From contig JAFZWN010000021.1 in assembly GCA_017617295.1 (NCBI GenBank), positions 35,801-99,800 on the forward strand: a stretch of DNA of 64,000 nt, in the 5' to 3' direction. The notes below the pieces were generated by a model that did not search any database, was not told where the DNA came from, and worked only from the letters and a program-made list of their open reading frames with translations. Source of the DNA: Clostridiales bacterium. GTDB taxonomy: Bacteria > Bacillota > Clostridia > Saccharofermentanales > Saccharofermentanaceae. Each line of letters begins with the position of its first letter. Position 1 is the first letter of the stretch. Below, one piece after another: positions 37,849-46,139 of the stretch. Both the position numbers and the translations under genes were made by a program.

Positions 37849-38181
37849 ATGAACAGTCAGTTCAAAAAAGGTGTTCTCGATCTTTGCGTATTGGCGATGC
37901 TCCAAAAAGGAGACAGTTACGGATATGATCTGGCAGACACTTTGTCCAAGAGGATCCAGGTAGCGGACGGAACGGTATATCCGATATTGCGTAAACTGGC
38001 TGGCGAAGGGCTTGTCACGACATATCTTAAGGAATCTCAGAATGGACCGCCGAGGAAATATTACCATCTCACTGATGATGGTACGGCCAGGCTCGAGAAG
38101 GACCGGGAGGAATGGAAAGAGTTCGCTACTGCAGTGAACGGAATAGTAGGAGGCGCATCATGGTTAAGACTGAATATCTGA
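37849..38181 (+). CDS. PadR-family transcriptional regulator
   Basis: A 110-residue winged-helix repressor. KKGVLDLCVLAMLQKGDSYG, VADGTVYPILRKLAGEGLV and the wing GPPRKYYHLTDDG are the PadR signature. GAAGGGAAGG precedes the ATG. Its 3' end overlaps the DUF1700 gene by 22 bases, and the two with a third small gene form the common PadR-DUF1700 operon found in Bacillota. A palindrome next to the -10 box supports autoregulation; the inducer is unknown. Confidence 0.93.
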   Translation: MNSQFKKGVLDLCVLAMLQKGDSYGYDLADTLSKRIQVADGTVYPILRKLAGEGLVTTYLKESQNGPPRKYYHLTDDGTARLEKDREEWKEFATAVNGIVGGASWLRLNI

Positions 38182-38729
38182 AAAAATTAGAAGCAGAGTT
38201 GGGTCTGATGTCATACAAGGATGTCAAGGATATCCTTTCTGAGATAAGCGATCACTTCGATGAAGGGGTCCGCATGGGCCACACGGAGGAGGAGATCGCC
38301 GAGAATCTGGGAAGTCCCGTGGATCTTGCAAAGGCATATAAGGAAGGCACATCACCGCTTCTTCCCACCGCGCCGCGCAAGAGAGCTTCAGAATATACGA
38401 ACGTTAAGAGGGAACAGGATCCCGCGGCAGGAAAGATCTTTGTAGTTATCTTCAATATCTTTGTTGCCATCCCTTTGTGGATCGCTCTCTTCTTCATAAT
38501 CCTGGCTGCTGTCGGGATCTTTGCAGGCGGTATTGCCGGACTCGTGGCTTTCTGCCTTGCTATTCCCACATTCGGAGCATACATGACACCCTGTATCTTC
38601 CTGGCTGTCACGCTCGGACTTATCCTTATAGTACTGTTCGTGATCTGCTTCTTCGCAGTGAAGTACTTTATCAAGGGTACTTCCGCTTACATCAAGTGGA
38701 ACAAGAAGCTCTGGAGAGAAGGTTTCTAA
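38160..38729 (+). CDS. DUF1700 (HAAS-type) membrane protein
   Basis: A 189-residue protein. The first 65 residues (YLKKLEAELGLMSYKDVKDI ... GHTEEEIAENLGSPVDLAKA) form the HAAS/DUF1700 cytosolic domain, followed by a charged linker and three hydrophobic stretches (~95-125, 125-145, 150-175). It is the usual partner of PadR regulators and may pass signals to it at the membrane; exact function unknown. TAGGAGGCG precedes ATG 38160, within the end of padR, indicating coupled translation. Confidence 0.85.
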   Translation: MVKTEYLKKLEAELGLMSYKDVKDILSEISDHFDEGVRMGHTEEEIAENLGSPVDLAKAYKEGTSPLLPTAPRKRASEYTNVKREQDPAAGKIFVVIFNIFVAIPLWIALFFIILAAVGIFAGGIAGLVAFCLAIPTFGAYMTPCIFLAVTLGLILIVLFVICFFAVKYFIKGTSAYIKWNKKLWREGF

Positions 38730-38743
38730 GGAGGTGACAGAGC

Positions 38744-38992
38744 ATGAAAGGTCATGAGAAATTTTTGATAGCAACAGGTTTTGCCGCCTTTATCCTTTCG
38801 ATCGTGTTCGCGGTGATTACGGTATTTTCGTTTATCGGAACGATCAGACGCGAAGTGGATACCAAGGATCTGGAGGCACGGATCGAGAGCGGTTTTGATT
38901 ATCTGAGAGATAACGACTTTTTGGGGATCAACGTCAACGGTGATTCCGTTTCGGTAGATGTACCCGGGATAGATATAGATGTAGATGTCTAA
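38744..38992 (+). CDS. Small single-helix membrane protein in the padR operon
   Basis: An 82-residue protein with one N-terminal membrane helix (FLIATGFAAFILSIVFAVITVF) and an extracytoplasmic tail ending in DSVSVDVPGIDIDVDV. In related operons the third gene often encodes a longer DUF4097 adhesin-like protein; this short product may be a reduced version, which is only a suggestion. AAGGAGGTGA precedes the ATG by a few bases. Confidence 0.65.
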   Translation: MKGHEKFLIATGFAAFILSIVFAVITVFSFIGTIRREVDTKDLEARIESGFDYLRDNDFLGINVNGDSVSVDVPGIDIDVDV

Positions 38993-39054
38993 AAGGAGTT
39001 AGGGGTTAGACATCAGGTTCGAGGAGGACGCCTCCGGCGGTATGATGGTGCCGT

Positions 39055-39600
39055 TTATTGTATGGGGGGCATCGGAGGCCGTTCCTTCTTGAAAAGCCAT
39101 TCAAGGAATGAGAAGAAAACGGGTGCATTCGCGCTTGCCATGTCTTCGGCGAGATTATGATCAGCCGCGAACTGGGCATATTTCTCGGACAGGTTCCTGA
39201 TCAGAAGGCTTAAGAGGAATATCAGGAGCGCGATAAACGGAATGAGTATCTGGACGTGGAAGTAACTGGTCGTCAGATAAACGATGAGGTTTAAGATCCA
39301 GAACGAGAAGAGCCACATGGATGTCTTGAGAAAGATATTCGCGCCGTCCTGAGAGATCAGAAGATCGATCGTATAGAACCTTATAAAAAGGTAGGCGATC
39401 GTGGCACAGACAAGCGAATATATGAGACCGTTGTTGAGTCCGTATTCGAGGACCTTATCGAAGTCTTTCGCTTTGTATCCGAAAACAGTCCCCGAGAGTT
39501 CGTACACGACACCGAAGACAAATAAAGCCATAAAAATCAGTGACGCCAGAACGCACAGCGCGATGGCGTTTCTGTTTGTAAGAGATCTTCCGTGACGCAT
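39055..39600 (-). CDS. Four-helix membrane protein of unknown function
   Basis: A 181-residue membrane protein with four predicted helices (NAIALCVLASLIFMALFVFG; NGLIYSLVCATIAYLFI; TSMWLFSFWILNLIVYL; ILIPFIALLIFLLSLLI) and a cytosolic tail ending PPMPPIQ. No family recognised. ATG at 39600 has GGGAGG upstream; an in-frame start at 39642 is less likely. It is divergent from the RNase R gene. Confidence 0.65.
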   Translation of the reverse strand: MRHGRSLTNRNAIALCVLASLIFMALFVFGVVYELSGTVFGYKAKDFDKVLEYGLNNGLIYSLVCATIAYLFIRFYTIDLLISQDGANIFLKTSMWLFSFWILNLIVYLTTSYFHVQILIPFIALLIFLLSLLIRNLSEKYAQFAADHNLAEDMASANAPVFFSFLEWLFKKERPPMPPIQ

Positions 39601-39676
39601 GTATCCTCCCTTCGGGCGAACGCCCGTGACCGCCGATATCAAGGTAAGGATATTTTAGCATAAGCAGAAGCCGATA

Positions 39677-39705
39677 TGGAAACCCCGTCCGATTAGTGCT
39701 ACATT
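39677..39705 (+). promoter_or_regulatory. Candidate promoter for a leaderless rnr mRNA
   Basis: TGGAAA (39677-39682), 17 bases, TACATT (39700-39705), ending six bases before the rnr ATG. No Shine-Dalgarno sequence is present. Confidence 0.45.
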
Positions 39706-39711
39706 AGAACT

Positions 39712-41589
39712 ATGATAACTGAAGAAAAAAAGACATATGCGGATATAGAGCCCAAAGGGCCTCTGGGAGTCAAGAACACCGTTGTCGGAGTCCTTACCGA
39801 AGGTACGACGTGCGCGTGGGTGATCCCCGACGGGGCTTTTAAGGAAAGCAGGCTCGGCAGGATAAGGATAGATAAGAATCATATAAACGGTGCTCCGTTT
39901 AAGATGACGGTCGTCTGTGAGATATTGAACCCGGAAGACGATCCCGGCAGTTACAGGGGAAATATCGTCGAGGTCTTAGGCGACATGGGCAATAACGATG
40001 TCAGGATGATGTCGGTCATAAGGCAGTTCGGTCTGTCTACGGAATTCCCCAAGCCCGTTTTGGATGAGATATCGGATCTGGGAGTCAATCCCGATCCCGA
40101 AGTCATAGAGGATTCCATAAGAAAAGGCAGACACGATCTGCGTGATCTTCTTACCATAACCATTGACGGCGAAGAGGCCAAAGACCTCGATGACGCCATC
40201 TCCATCGAGAAGACGGACGACGGCTATAAGCTGTATGTTCATATCGCCGATGTTTCCGATTATGTCCGCGAGAATACTCTCCTGGACGGGGAAGCGATGC
40301 TTCGGGGAAATTCTGTCTACCTGTCTGACCGTGTTATACCGATGCTCCCGCCCAAGCTCAGTAACGGACTGTGCAGCCTGAATCCCAAGGTGGACAGGCT
40401 CACTCTGACAGCCGAGATGAACGTGGATCTTAACGGCATTACAAAGAGCGGAGATGTTTATGAGAGCGTTATCAGATCCGATGCCAGGATGAGCTATAAC
40501 GAATGCTTCAGGATACTTACAGAGCCCAAGGATTCTGATAAGGATGAATACGGTCCCATAGTTCCCATGCTTCATGAGATGGAGGATCTCTACGAGAGGC
40601 TCAAGGTCATGAGGGAACGTAAGGGTGCGGTCAACTTTGATCTTCCCGAGACTAAGGTCATCCTTGACGATGACGGTAATCCCACCGATATCATGCCCTA
40701 TCCGATCACATTCTGTAACGGCATAATCGAGCAGTTCATGATCTGTGCGAACGAGTTTATCGCGGAGAAGTTCGCGAAGCTCAACTGGCCTTTTGTATAC
40801 AGAGTCCACGAGGATCCCGATCCCATCAAGATCGGCAGGTTCTGTAAGGTCGCCAGGAACTACGGCGCGGTCGGCAGGCTCTCGTCGAATCCGTCGCCTC
40901 TGGAGATCAGTCTTTATAAGCAGACCATCAAGGATGAGGATGCGGGACCGATGCTCGATTCCGTCCTTCTGAGATCCATGGCGAAAGCCAGATACAGCAG
41001 CGACTGCCTGGGTCACTACGGTTTGGCGTCAAAGTTCTACTGCCACTTTACGAGCCCCATCAGGAGATATCCGGATCTTTATATCCACAGGATAATCAAG
41101 AGCTGGCTTCACGGTGAGAACAAGAGGAAGCATTTCGCGGGTAAGGTCGCGGGAGTTGCCGATCACAGTTCCGTCATGGAGCAGAACTCCGTTGACGCCG
41201 AGAGGGTCTCCGTGGATGTCAAGGTCGCGCAGTACATGAAGGACAAGATCGGCGAGAAATATCAGGGTGTCATCACTTCGATCATCCAGTCGGGACTGTT
41301 TGTAATGATACCAAATTCAGCCGAAGGCTTTATTCCTTTCAGTACGCTTCGGGATCACTATGTCTTTGACGAGCAGAAGTATCTCGCCTACGGGACCAGG
41401 AGCGGCAATAAGCTGATGATAGGTCAGAAAGTCGATATCGTCGTAAGTGCCGTCGATACCGATCTTCTTCATATCGATTTTATTATGGAGAACGAGGACT
41501 TCGAGAGGAAGCCCGGTATGCCCGGAAGAAGGGCACGGGCCACCGCCAAGAAGAAAAAGGAGAAGATCACTCGACGACGTAAGCGCTGA
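39712..41589 (+). CDS. rnr: Ribonuclease R (RNase II family)
   Basis: A 625-residue 3'-5' exoribonuclease that degrades structured RNA. The catalytic RNB domain starts at TIDGEEAKDLDDAISIE with its metal-binding aspartates, and YCHFTSPIRRYPDLYIHRII is the family signature. A C-terminal S1 domain (GEKYQGVITSIIQSGLFVMI) and a Lys/Arg-rich tail follow. It is shorter at the N terminus than typical RNase R (~750 residues), with only a reduced cold-shock region. Unlike many Bacillota, no secG or smpB is adjacent. Its 3' end overlaps the convergent HPr-like gene by 23 bases. Confidence 0.92.
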   Translation: MITEEKKTYADIEPKGPLGVKNTVVGVLTEGTTCAWVIPDGAFKESRLGRIRIDKNHINGAPFKMTVVCEILNPEDDPGSYRGNIVEVLGDMGNNDVRMMSVIRQFGLSTEFPKPVLDEISDLGVNPDPEVIEDSIRKGRHDLRDLLTITIDGEEAKDLDDAISIEKTDDGYKLYVHIADVSDYVRENTLLDGEAMLRGNSVYLSDRVIPMLPPKLSNGLCSLNPKVDRLTLTAEMNVDLNGITKSGDVYESVIRSDARMSYNECFRILTEPKDSDKDEYGPIVPMLHEMEDLYERLKVMRERKGAVNFDLPETKVILDDDGNPTDIMPYPITFCNGIIEQFMICANEFIAEKFAKLNWPFVYRVHEDPDPIKIGRFCKVARNYGAVGRLSSNPSPLEISLYKQTIKDEDAGPMLDSVLLRSMAKARYSSDCLGHYGLASKFYCHFTSPIRRYPDLYIHRIIKSWLHGENKRKHFAGKVAGVADHSSVMEQNSVDAERVSVDVKVAQYMKDKIGEKYQGVITSIIQSGLFVMIPNSAEGFIPFSTLRDHYVFDEQKYLAYGTRSGNKLMIGQKVDIVVSAVDTDLLHIDFIMENEDFERKPGMPGRRARATAKKKKEKITRRRKR

Positions 41590-41797
41590 TCTTGCTTATA
41601 AAATCCCCGCAGTCGTCAGAGAAGATCTTGAGCTCGAGGGACTCCGAAGGTACGATGCTGAAGATACCCATAAGGCTCTTGGCATCTACCGTATATCTTC
41701 CCGAGATAAGGTCTATATCGTAATCCTGTGCCGTGGCAGCAGCTACGAAATCCTTTACGTCGCTTATTGTAAGAAGTTTGATCTTAAGTTCTGTCAT
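41567..41797 (-). CDS. HPr-like protein without the phosphorylatable histidine
   Basis: A 76-residue HPr-fold protein. YTVDAKSLMGIFSIVPSESL matches the second half of HPr, including the serine in KSxxG that HPr kinase modifies. The GLHARPA loop that carries the PTS histidine is replaced by ISDVKDFVAAA, so phosphotransfer from enzyme I is not expected; a regulatory, Crh-like role is an inference. GGAGG precedes ATG 41797. It starts three bases after the stop of the glycosyltransferase gene on the same strand. Confidence 0.75.
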   Translation of the reverse strand: MTELKIKLLTISDVKDFVAAATAQDYDIDLISGRYTVDAKSLMGIFSIVPSESLELKIFSDDCGDFISKISAYVVE

Positions 41798-41799
41798 CT

Positions 41800-42990
41800 T
41801 TATTCCTCCGTGAGACTTTCGAAAAAGTCCGTATATCTTTTGACTATTATATCCCAAGTAAAATTATTGAGAACGAATTCACGCCCCGTTTTTCCCATTA
41901 TCTCGCATTTGTCGGGGTTATTGATGTAAAACTTCAGGGCTCCTTCGAACTCGTAGTAATCATCGAAATAAAGTCCCGAATTCGAACCGATCGCGAAAGA
42001 CCTCGTTACATCGCATCCTCCGTGCACGAGTACCGGCCTTCTGCAAAGCCATGATTCCATAATGACGATCGAGAAACTCTCGTGGACGGATGGCTGGCAA
42101 AGGCAGAGCGATGCCGCGCATGCGTCGTATTTGAGCTCCCTTTCGACGAATCCCAGATCGATCACTTCGCTCTTTATATCCTCGGGGATACGGACCTCGC
42201 CGCCCCCGATCAGAACGAGCTTGAGGTTCGATCCCTTGTTACGGAGACGGAATTCCCTGAAATAATCTATGAGAAGATAAATGTTCTTTCCTTCGTCCTT
42301 GCGGCCGGCATAGAGGATGAAAGGATCCGTTATGCCTGTCTTCTCACGGAAACGCGACGCATCTCCTTCGAAGTCGGAATCGACACCGGCTCCCAGGACC
42401 GCCTGCTTTACCTGCGACATGGGGTACAGGCGGTTGGCAAGGTCATGTTCGCTCTGAGCCAGATATATGGCTCCGCGGACCTTCGAGAACATCTCCTTGA
42501 ACAGCTCCATATGTGCATAGGCTTCCTCGTGAAGGCAGGGTATGACTACAGCTTTCTCCGGAACACGGAGTACACCGTAGTAAGTGGTGCCGAACATATA
42601 AGGTATATAGACATAAAGCGAATAATCATCCTGATGCTGTTCAAGATAGTCGTAAAGATCGGTACTGTTGACCATCTCACGCATAAAGTCCTGCTCTTCT
42701 TCTGGTGTAACGGGAGCCCCGGTTATGAACTTATAGTTCACTGAATCAAAAAGAGCGGTATCCCTCTTTCTCACCTTGAACCTTCTGACCTTAAGGCCGC
42801 CTTCTTCAGTGAGCCCCGGCTTATGAAAGTCATTATTCCAGTCGGAACCGAATTCCTTTACGCATGTAGTAAGTATCTCAAGGTCAACGCCTGCGGCGCT
42901 TAAGTGCTTTGCGATCCCGCGAAGTTCCGCCTCAGCGCCTCCCGGGATCTTGTCTCCGTACCACGGTATTACAAATCCAAGTTTCTTCAT
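41800..42990 (-). CDS. Glycosyltransferase family 4
   Basis: A 397-residue retaining GT-B glycosyltransferase. N-terminal acceptor domain: LGFVIPWYGDKIPGGAEAEL. C-terminal nucleotide-sugar domain: PFILYAGRKDEGKNIYLLID, LVLIGGGE and the EX7E-type segment PSVHESFSIVIMESWLCRRPV. Likely adds a sugar to a surface glycan or glycolipid; donor and acceptor unknown. GAGGAAGC precedes ATG 42990; a longer in-frame start at 43056 adds an unlikely hydrophobic stretch. Operon with the HPr-like gene. Confidence 0.88.
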   Translation of the reverse strand: MKKLGFVIPWYGDKIPGGAEAELRGIAKHLSAAGVDLEILTTCVKEFGSDWNNDFHKPGLTEEGGLKVRRFKVRKRDTALFDSVNYKFITGAPVTPEEEQDFMREMVNSTDLYDYLEQHQDDYSLYVYIPYMFGTTYYGVLRVPEKAVVIPCLHEEAYAHMELFKEMFSKVRGAIYLAQSEHDLANRLYPMSQVKQAVLGAGVDSDFEGDASRFREKTGITDPFILYAGRKDEGKNIYLLIDYFREFRLRNKGSNLKLVLIGGGEVRIPEDIKSEVIDLGFVERELKYDACAASLCLCQPSVHESFSIVIMESWLCRRPVLVHGGCDVTRSFAIGSNSGLYFDDYYEFEGALKFYINNPDKCEIMGKTGREFVLNNFTWDIIVKRYTDFFESLTEE

Positions 42991-43145
42991 TGCTTCCTCA
43001 AAATGAAAGGGCATCAGACCCTTTATAATAATATATATAACAATAACATAAAACATGGTGTTTTTGATGTTCTAGGGGACGAAAAACTTTGCATCAACTT
43101 AATGACACTGCAGGATAGACAGATCAAACAGTCAGGAAGATCAGC

Positions 43146-43172
43146 GTAATATGTATAGATGATACATATTAC
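43146..43172. promoter_or_regulatory. Perfect 11-bp inverted repeat
   Basis: GTAATATGTAT and its exact complement separated by AGATG. It could be an operator or RNA hairpin for the dockerin or glycosyltransferase gene; the role is open. Confidence 0.45.
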
Positions 43173-43208
43173 CTCCACAAAGATAAGTCAATACTCTCCT
43201 ATCAAAGA

Positions 43209-43233
43209 CAAACGCCTATACGACGGGCGTTTG
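43209..43233 (-). terminator. Hairpin, weak terminator candidate
   Basis: CAAACGCC and GGCGTTTG (43209-43216, 43226-43233) with a 9-base loop; T-rich sequence follows only on the minus strand. Confidence 0.35.
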
Positions 43234-43476
43234 CATAACCTTTCAGTCAACTCATAGATATGATTTCGCGGGAGCGCAGGTTGCAAATGTGCCGGTTTGA
43301 TCGTTCGGAAACCCGACGCCGCAAAAAACAAAAAATAATAAATAAAAGCAAAGAATATGATATACACGATGAAGGCGCAAATGTTAAAAATTATTGTCAA
43401 TTAACGAGCGTTAGTTGGCGGGCCCGTAGCTGAAGCTTCTTGTTGATAATAAAAATATACCAAGGGAAGTTATAAC

Positions 43477-43800
43477 ATGAAGAAAAATGTAAAAAAGATC
43501 ATTGCTACAATAATGACAACACTTGCAATTATGTCGACTTTTGCTTCTACAAGCCTCGCAGCAGGAAATGGACGCATTGGCGTAGTTTCTTACTCCTTTT
43601 ATTATGGAGCAACTAGAATTTATGTTGGTGATATTAATTGCGATGGCTATATTAATATGGCTGATGTAGTTGCTCTTCGTAGAATTGGAAATCTTGGTTA
43701 TGCCTTTTGGAATGCCGAAAAAGTCTGTGATTGTAATGGTGACCATAGGGTCGATAGTAGGGATGCAGATGCTCTGCTGAGTTATGTACTCTATCATTAA
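43477..43800 (+). CDS. Dockerin-only secreted protein
   Basis: A 107-residue exported protein. A signal peptide (MKKNVKKIIATIMTTLAIMS, cleavage likely near SLAAG) is followed by only about 25 residues and then a type I dockerin. The two calcium loops are GDINCDGYINMADVVAL and CDCNGDHRVDSRDADALL, with the expected D-x-N-x-D spacing and helix starts. There is no catalytic or binding module, so it could occupy cohesins as a stand-alone plug or adaptor (inference). The codons are AT-rich (a sampled line is about 35 percent G+C), unlike the neighbours. AAGGGAAG precedes the ATG. No cohesin or scaffoldin is in the window. Confidence 0.82.
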   Translation: MKKNVKKIIATIMTTLAIMSTFASTSLAAGNGRIGVVSYSFYYGATRIYVGDINCDGYINMADVVALRRIGNLGYAFWNAEKVCDCNGDHRVDSRDADALLSYVLYH

Positions 43801-43845
43801 TGTTTGCAGTTTTAGCTGAATCAGATTATTGTAAGATTTATGGAC

Positions 43846-43884
43846 AAGCCGGAAGAACTATAGTGAGTTCTTCCGGCTTTTTTT
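43846..43884 (+). terminator. Strong terminator after the dockerin gene
   Basis: Perfect 14-bp stem starting AAGCCGGAAGAACT, 6-base loop, then a T run. Confidence 0.92.
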
Positions 43885-44064
43885 ATAATGAATTCGGCTA
43901 TGTTTTCCGATTCATGTATTATTACCGGATTAATCATTTTTACGATGAATTTCTATAACTCGTCGTCATGCTTTGAAGATCCATCTGGACCAGATGGTCG
44001 TAGTCATGTTCCTTTTCTATTCGGGATAAGGAATGATGGAATCTTATATTCTCCCACTTTCCGT

Positions 44065-44093
44065 TTGACAACCCCCGCAGAATGTTATATTAT
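44065..44093 (+). promoter_or_regulatory. Consensus promoter of aspS
   Basis: TTGACA (44065-44070), exactly 17 bases, TATTAT (44088-44093); the transcript should begin near 44100, at the start of the T-box leader. Confidence 0.88.
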
Positions 44094-44099
44094 CACGCG

Positions 44100-44358
44100 T
44101 GACGCAATGACGGAGAGAAGTAGTTTCGATTATCGCATTACAGAGAGTCGGCATAAGGTGAGAGGTTCGGCGGAATGAATCGGTTGTGAATAACACTCCA
44201 GCAGCAGCGAGGCGAACGCTTTGGGAAGTTTAGTCAGTAGCCGAGCCGTGATCCCCGCGATAAGGGGAACATGAGAGACTGTCTATAGAGGCAGTAAATC
44301 AGGTGGTACCGCGGATAAGATTATTCGTCCTGAACGAGAGTTTCGTTCGGGATTTTTT
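44100..44358 (+). ncRNA. T-box riboswitch leader of aspS
   Basis: tRNA-sensing leader that lets transcription continue into aspS when the cognate tRNA is uncharged. Stem I: GGAG (44112-44115) pairs with CTCC (44196-44199); AGTA (44119-44122) faces GAA (44188-44190) as in the loop-E motif of specifier loops. The best specifier codon is AAC (44192-44194), an asparagine codon, followed by A. The distal loop has GGTGAGAG. The conserved T-box AGGTGGTACCGCGG is at 44301-44314. The terminator is TCCTGAACGA / TCGTTCGGGA (44328-44337, 44343-44352) with a T run. AAC rather than GAC suggests response to tRNA-Asn. Confidence 0.9.
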
Positions 44359-44383
44359 ATTTGTGAGAAAAGGAGAAGAAGAA

Positions 44384-46132
44384 ATGGAAGCAAACATCTA
44401 CAGAGACAGAAACATCAGCGAGCTTTCCGAGAAGGATGTCGGATCGACGGCGAGAGTATGCGGCTGGATCGAGAATATCCGTGATCACGGCGGCGTATCT
44501 TTTATCGACCTTCGCGACATGTACGGAACACTTCAGGTAGTCATGAGGGACACAACTCTTCTGAACGGCCTTGTTAAAGAGGACTGCATCAGCGTTGAGG
44601 GTCCTATCGACCACAGGGATGAGGAGACCTACAACCCCAAGATCGCTACGGGTACGATCGAGCTCGACTGCAAGAAGGTTACTGTTCTCGGTAAGGTAAG
44701 AACACAGCTTCCTTTCGAGATCATGACATCCAAGGAGATCCGTGAGGATGTAAGGCTCAAGTACAGATACCTGGATCTCCGTAACAAGAAGGTCAAGGAC
44801 AATATCATCTTCAGATCCAACGTCATCTCTTTCCTCCGGCAGAAGATGACCGAGATGGGATTCCTCGAGATACAGACACCCATCCTCACATCTTCTTCTC
44901 CCGAGGGTGCCAGAGACTATATCGTTCCCTCAAGAAAATACAAGGGCAGGTTCTATGCTCTGCCCCAGGCTCCCCAGCAGTTCAAGCAGTTGCTGATGGT
45001 ATCGGGCTTTGAGAAATATTTCCAGATCGCTCCCTGCTTCCGTGATGAGGACGCCAGGGCCGACAGGTCTCCCGGAGAGTTTTACCAGCTCGACTTCGAG
45101 ATGAGCTTTGCAACCCAGGAGGATGTATTCAGGGCAGGTGAGGAGATCCTTACAGCTACTTTCGAGAAGTTTGCTCCCGAAGGTGCTTCTGTTACTGCCG
45201 CTCCGTACCCTGTCATCAGCTACAAGGATGCGATGCTGCAGTTCGGTTCCGATAAGCCTGACCTTAGAAACCCTCTCCGCATCATCGACGTAACGGAGTT
45301 CTTCTCCAGATGTTCCTTCAAGCCTTTCCACGGCAAGACAGTAAGGGCTATCAATGTTCATGCAAAGCTCAGTAAGGGCCAGCACGAGAAGATGCTCAAG
45401 TTTGCCCAGGAGATCGGTATGGGCGGCCTCGGATACCTTGAGGTACTCGAGGATATGTCCTATAAGGGACCCATCGACAAGTTCATCCCCGATGACATGA
45501 AGACAGAGATCCGTGATCTTGCAGGTCTTGGCGTAGGCGATACAATCTTCTTTATCGCTGATACCGAGGACCGCGCCAATTCTTTCGCCGGCCAGATCAG
45601 AAACGAGCTCGGTTCACGTCTTGACCTTATCGAGAAGAATGCATACAGGTTCTGCTATGTTAATGATTTCCCGATGTACGAGTACGACAAGGATGTTAAG
45701 GGTTATATCTTTACACACAATCCCTTCTCCATGCCCCAGGGCGGACTTGAGGCTCTGGAGACGAAGAAGCCCGACGAGATCCTTGCCTACCAGTACGATA
45801 TCGTATGTAACGGCGTGGAGCTTTCCTCCGGTGCGGTCAGAAACCATGACCTTGACATCATGAAGAAGGCTTTTGAGATCGCAGGTTACAGCGAGGAAGA
45901 CCTTAAGACAAAGTTCGGTGCTCTTTATACGGCATTCCAGTTCGGTGCTCCGCCTCACGCGGGCATGGCTCCCGGCGTTGACCGTATGATCATGCTCCTT
46001 AGAAATGAGGAGTCCATCCGTGAAGTCATCGCGTTCCCCATGAACGGAAATGCACAGGATCTTCTCTGCGGTGCTCCCGGCGAAGTCACCGAGCAGCAGC
46101 TGCGTGAGGTTCACATCAAGGTCAGAGCCTGA
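44384..46132 (+). CDS. aspS: Aspartyl-tRNA synthetase
   Basis: Class II synthetase of 583 residues with the bacterial layout: N-terminal OB anticodon domain (STARVCGWIENIRDHGG), motif 1 region with KYRYLDLRNKK, motif 2 FRDEDARADRSPGEFYQLDF, GAD insertion domain (~290-420), and motif 3 GMAPGVDRMIMLL. It attaches Asp to tRNA-Asp; a non-discriminating form would also charge tRNA-Asn, feeding GatCAB. The start is ATG 44384, with AAGGAGAAG upstream and after the T-box terminator. The AAC specifier in the leader fits the non-discriminating possibility but does not prove it. Confidence 0.96.
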   Translation: MEANIYRDRNISELSEKDVGSTARVCGWIENIRDHGGVSFIDLRDMYGTLQVVMRDTTLLNGLVKEDCISVEGPIDHRDEETYNPKIATGTIELDCKKVTVLGKVRTQLPFEIMTSKEIREDVRLKYRYLDLRNKKVKDNIIFRSNVISFLRQKMTEMGFLEIQTPILTSSSPEGARDYIVPSRKYKGRFYALPQAPQQFKQLLMVSGFEKYFQIAPCFRDEDARADRSPGEFYQLDFEMSFATQEDVFRAGEEILTATFEKFAPEGASVTAAPYPVISYKDAMLQFGSDKPDLRNPLRIIDVTEFFSRCSFKPFHGKTVRAINVHAKLSKGQHEKMLKFAQEIGMGGLGYLEVLEDMSYKGPIDKFIPDDMKTEIRDLAGLGVGDTIFFIADTEDRANSFAGQIRNELGSRLDLIEKNAYRFCYVNDFPMYEYDKDVKGYIFTHNPFSMPQGGLEALETKKPDEILAYQYDIVCNGVELSSGAVRNHDLDIMKKAFEIAGYSEEDLKTKFGALYTAFQFGAPPHAGMAPGVDRMIMLLRNEESIREVIAFPMNGNAQDLLCGAPGEVTEQQLREVHIKVRA

Positions 46133-46139
46133 TTATTAT

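Larger units (their letters stand above)
42991..43476. other. AT-rich intergenic region with two hairpins
   Basis: No gene is supported. Two clear inverted repeats lie at 43146-43172 and 43209-43233, then a long A-rich stretch leads to the dockerin gene. No tRNA fold or known riboswitch was recognised. Confidence 0.55.

Noticed and set aside
43888..44178. Open frame of 96 codons before aspS
   Set aside because: It contains the aspS promoter and the first part of the T-box leader and has no ribosome binding site.
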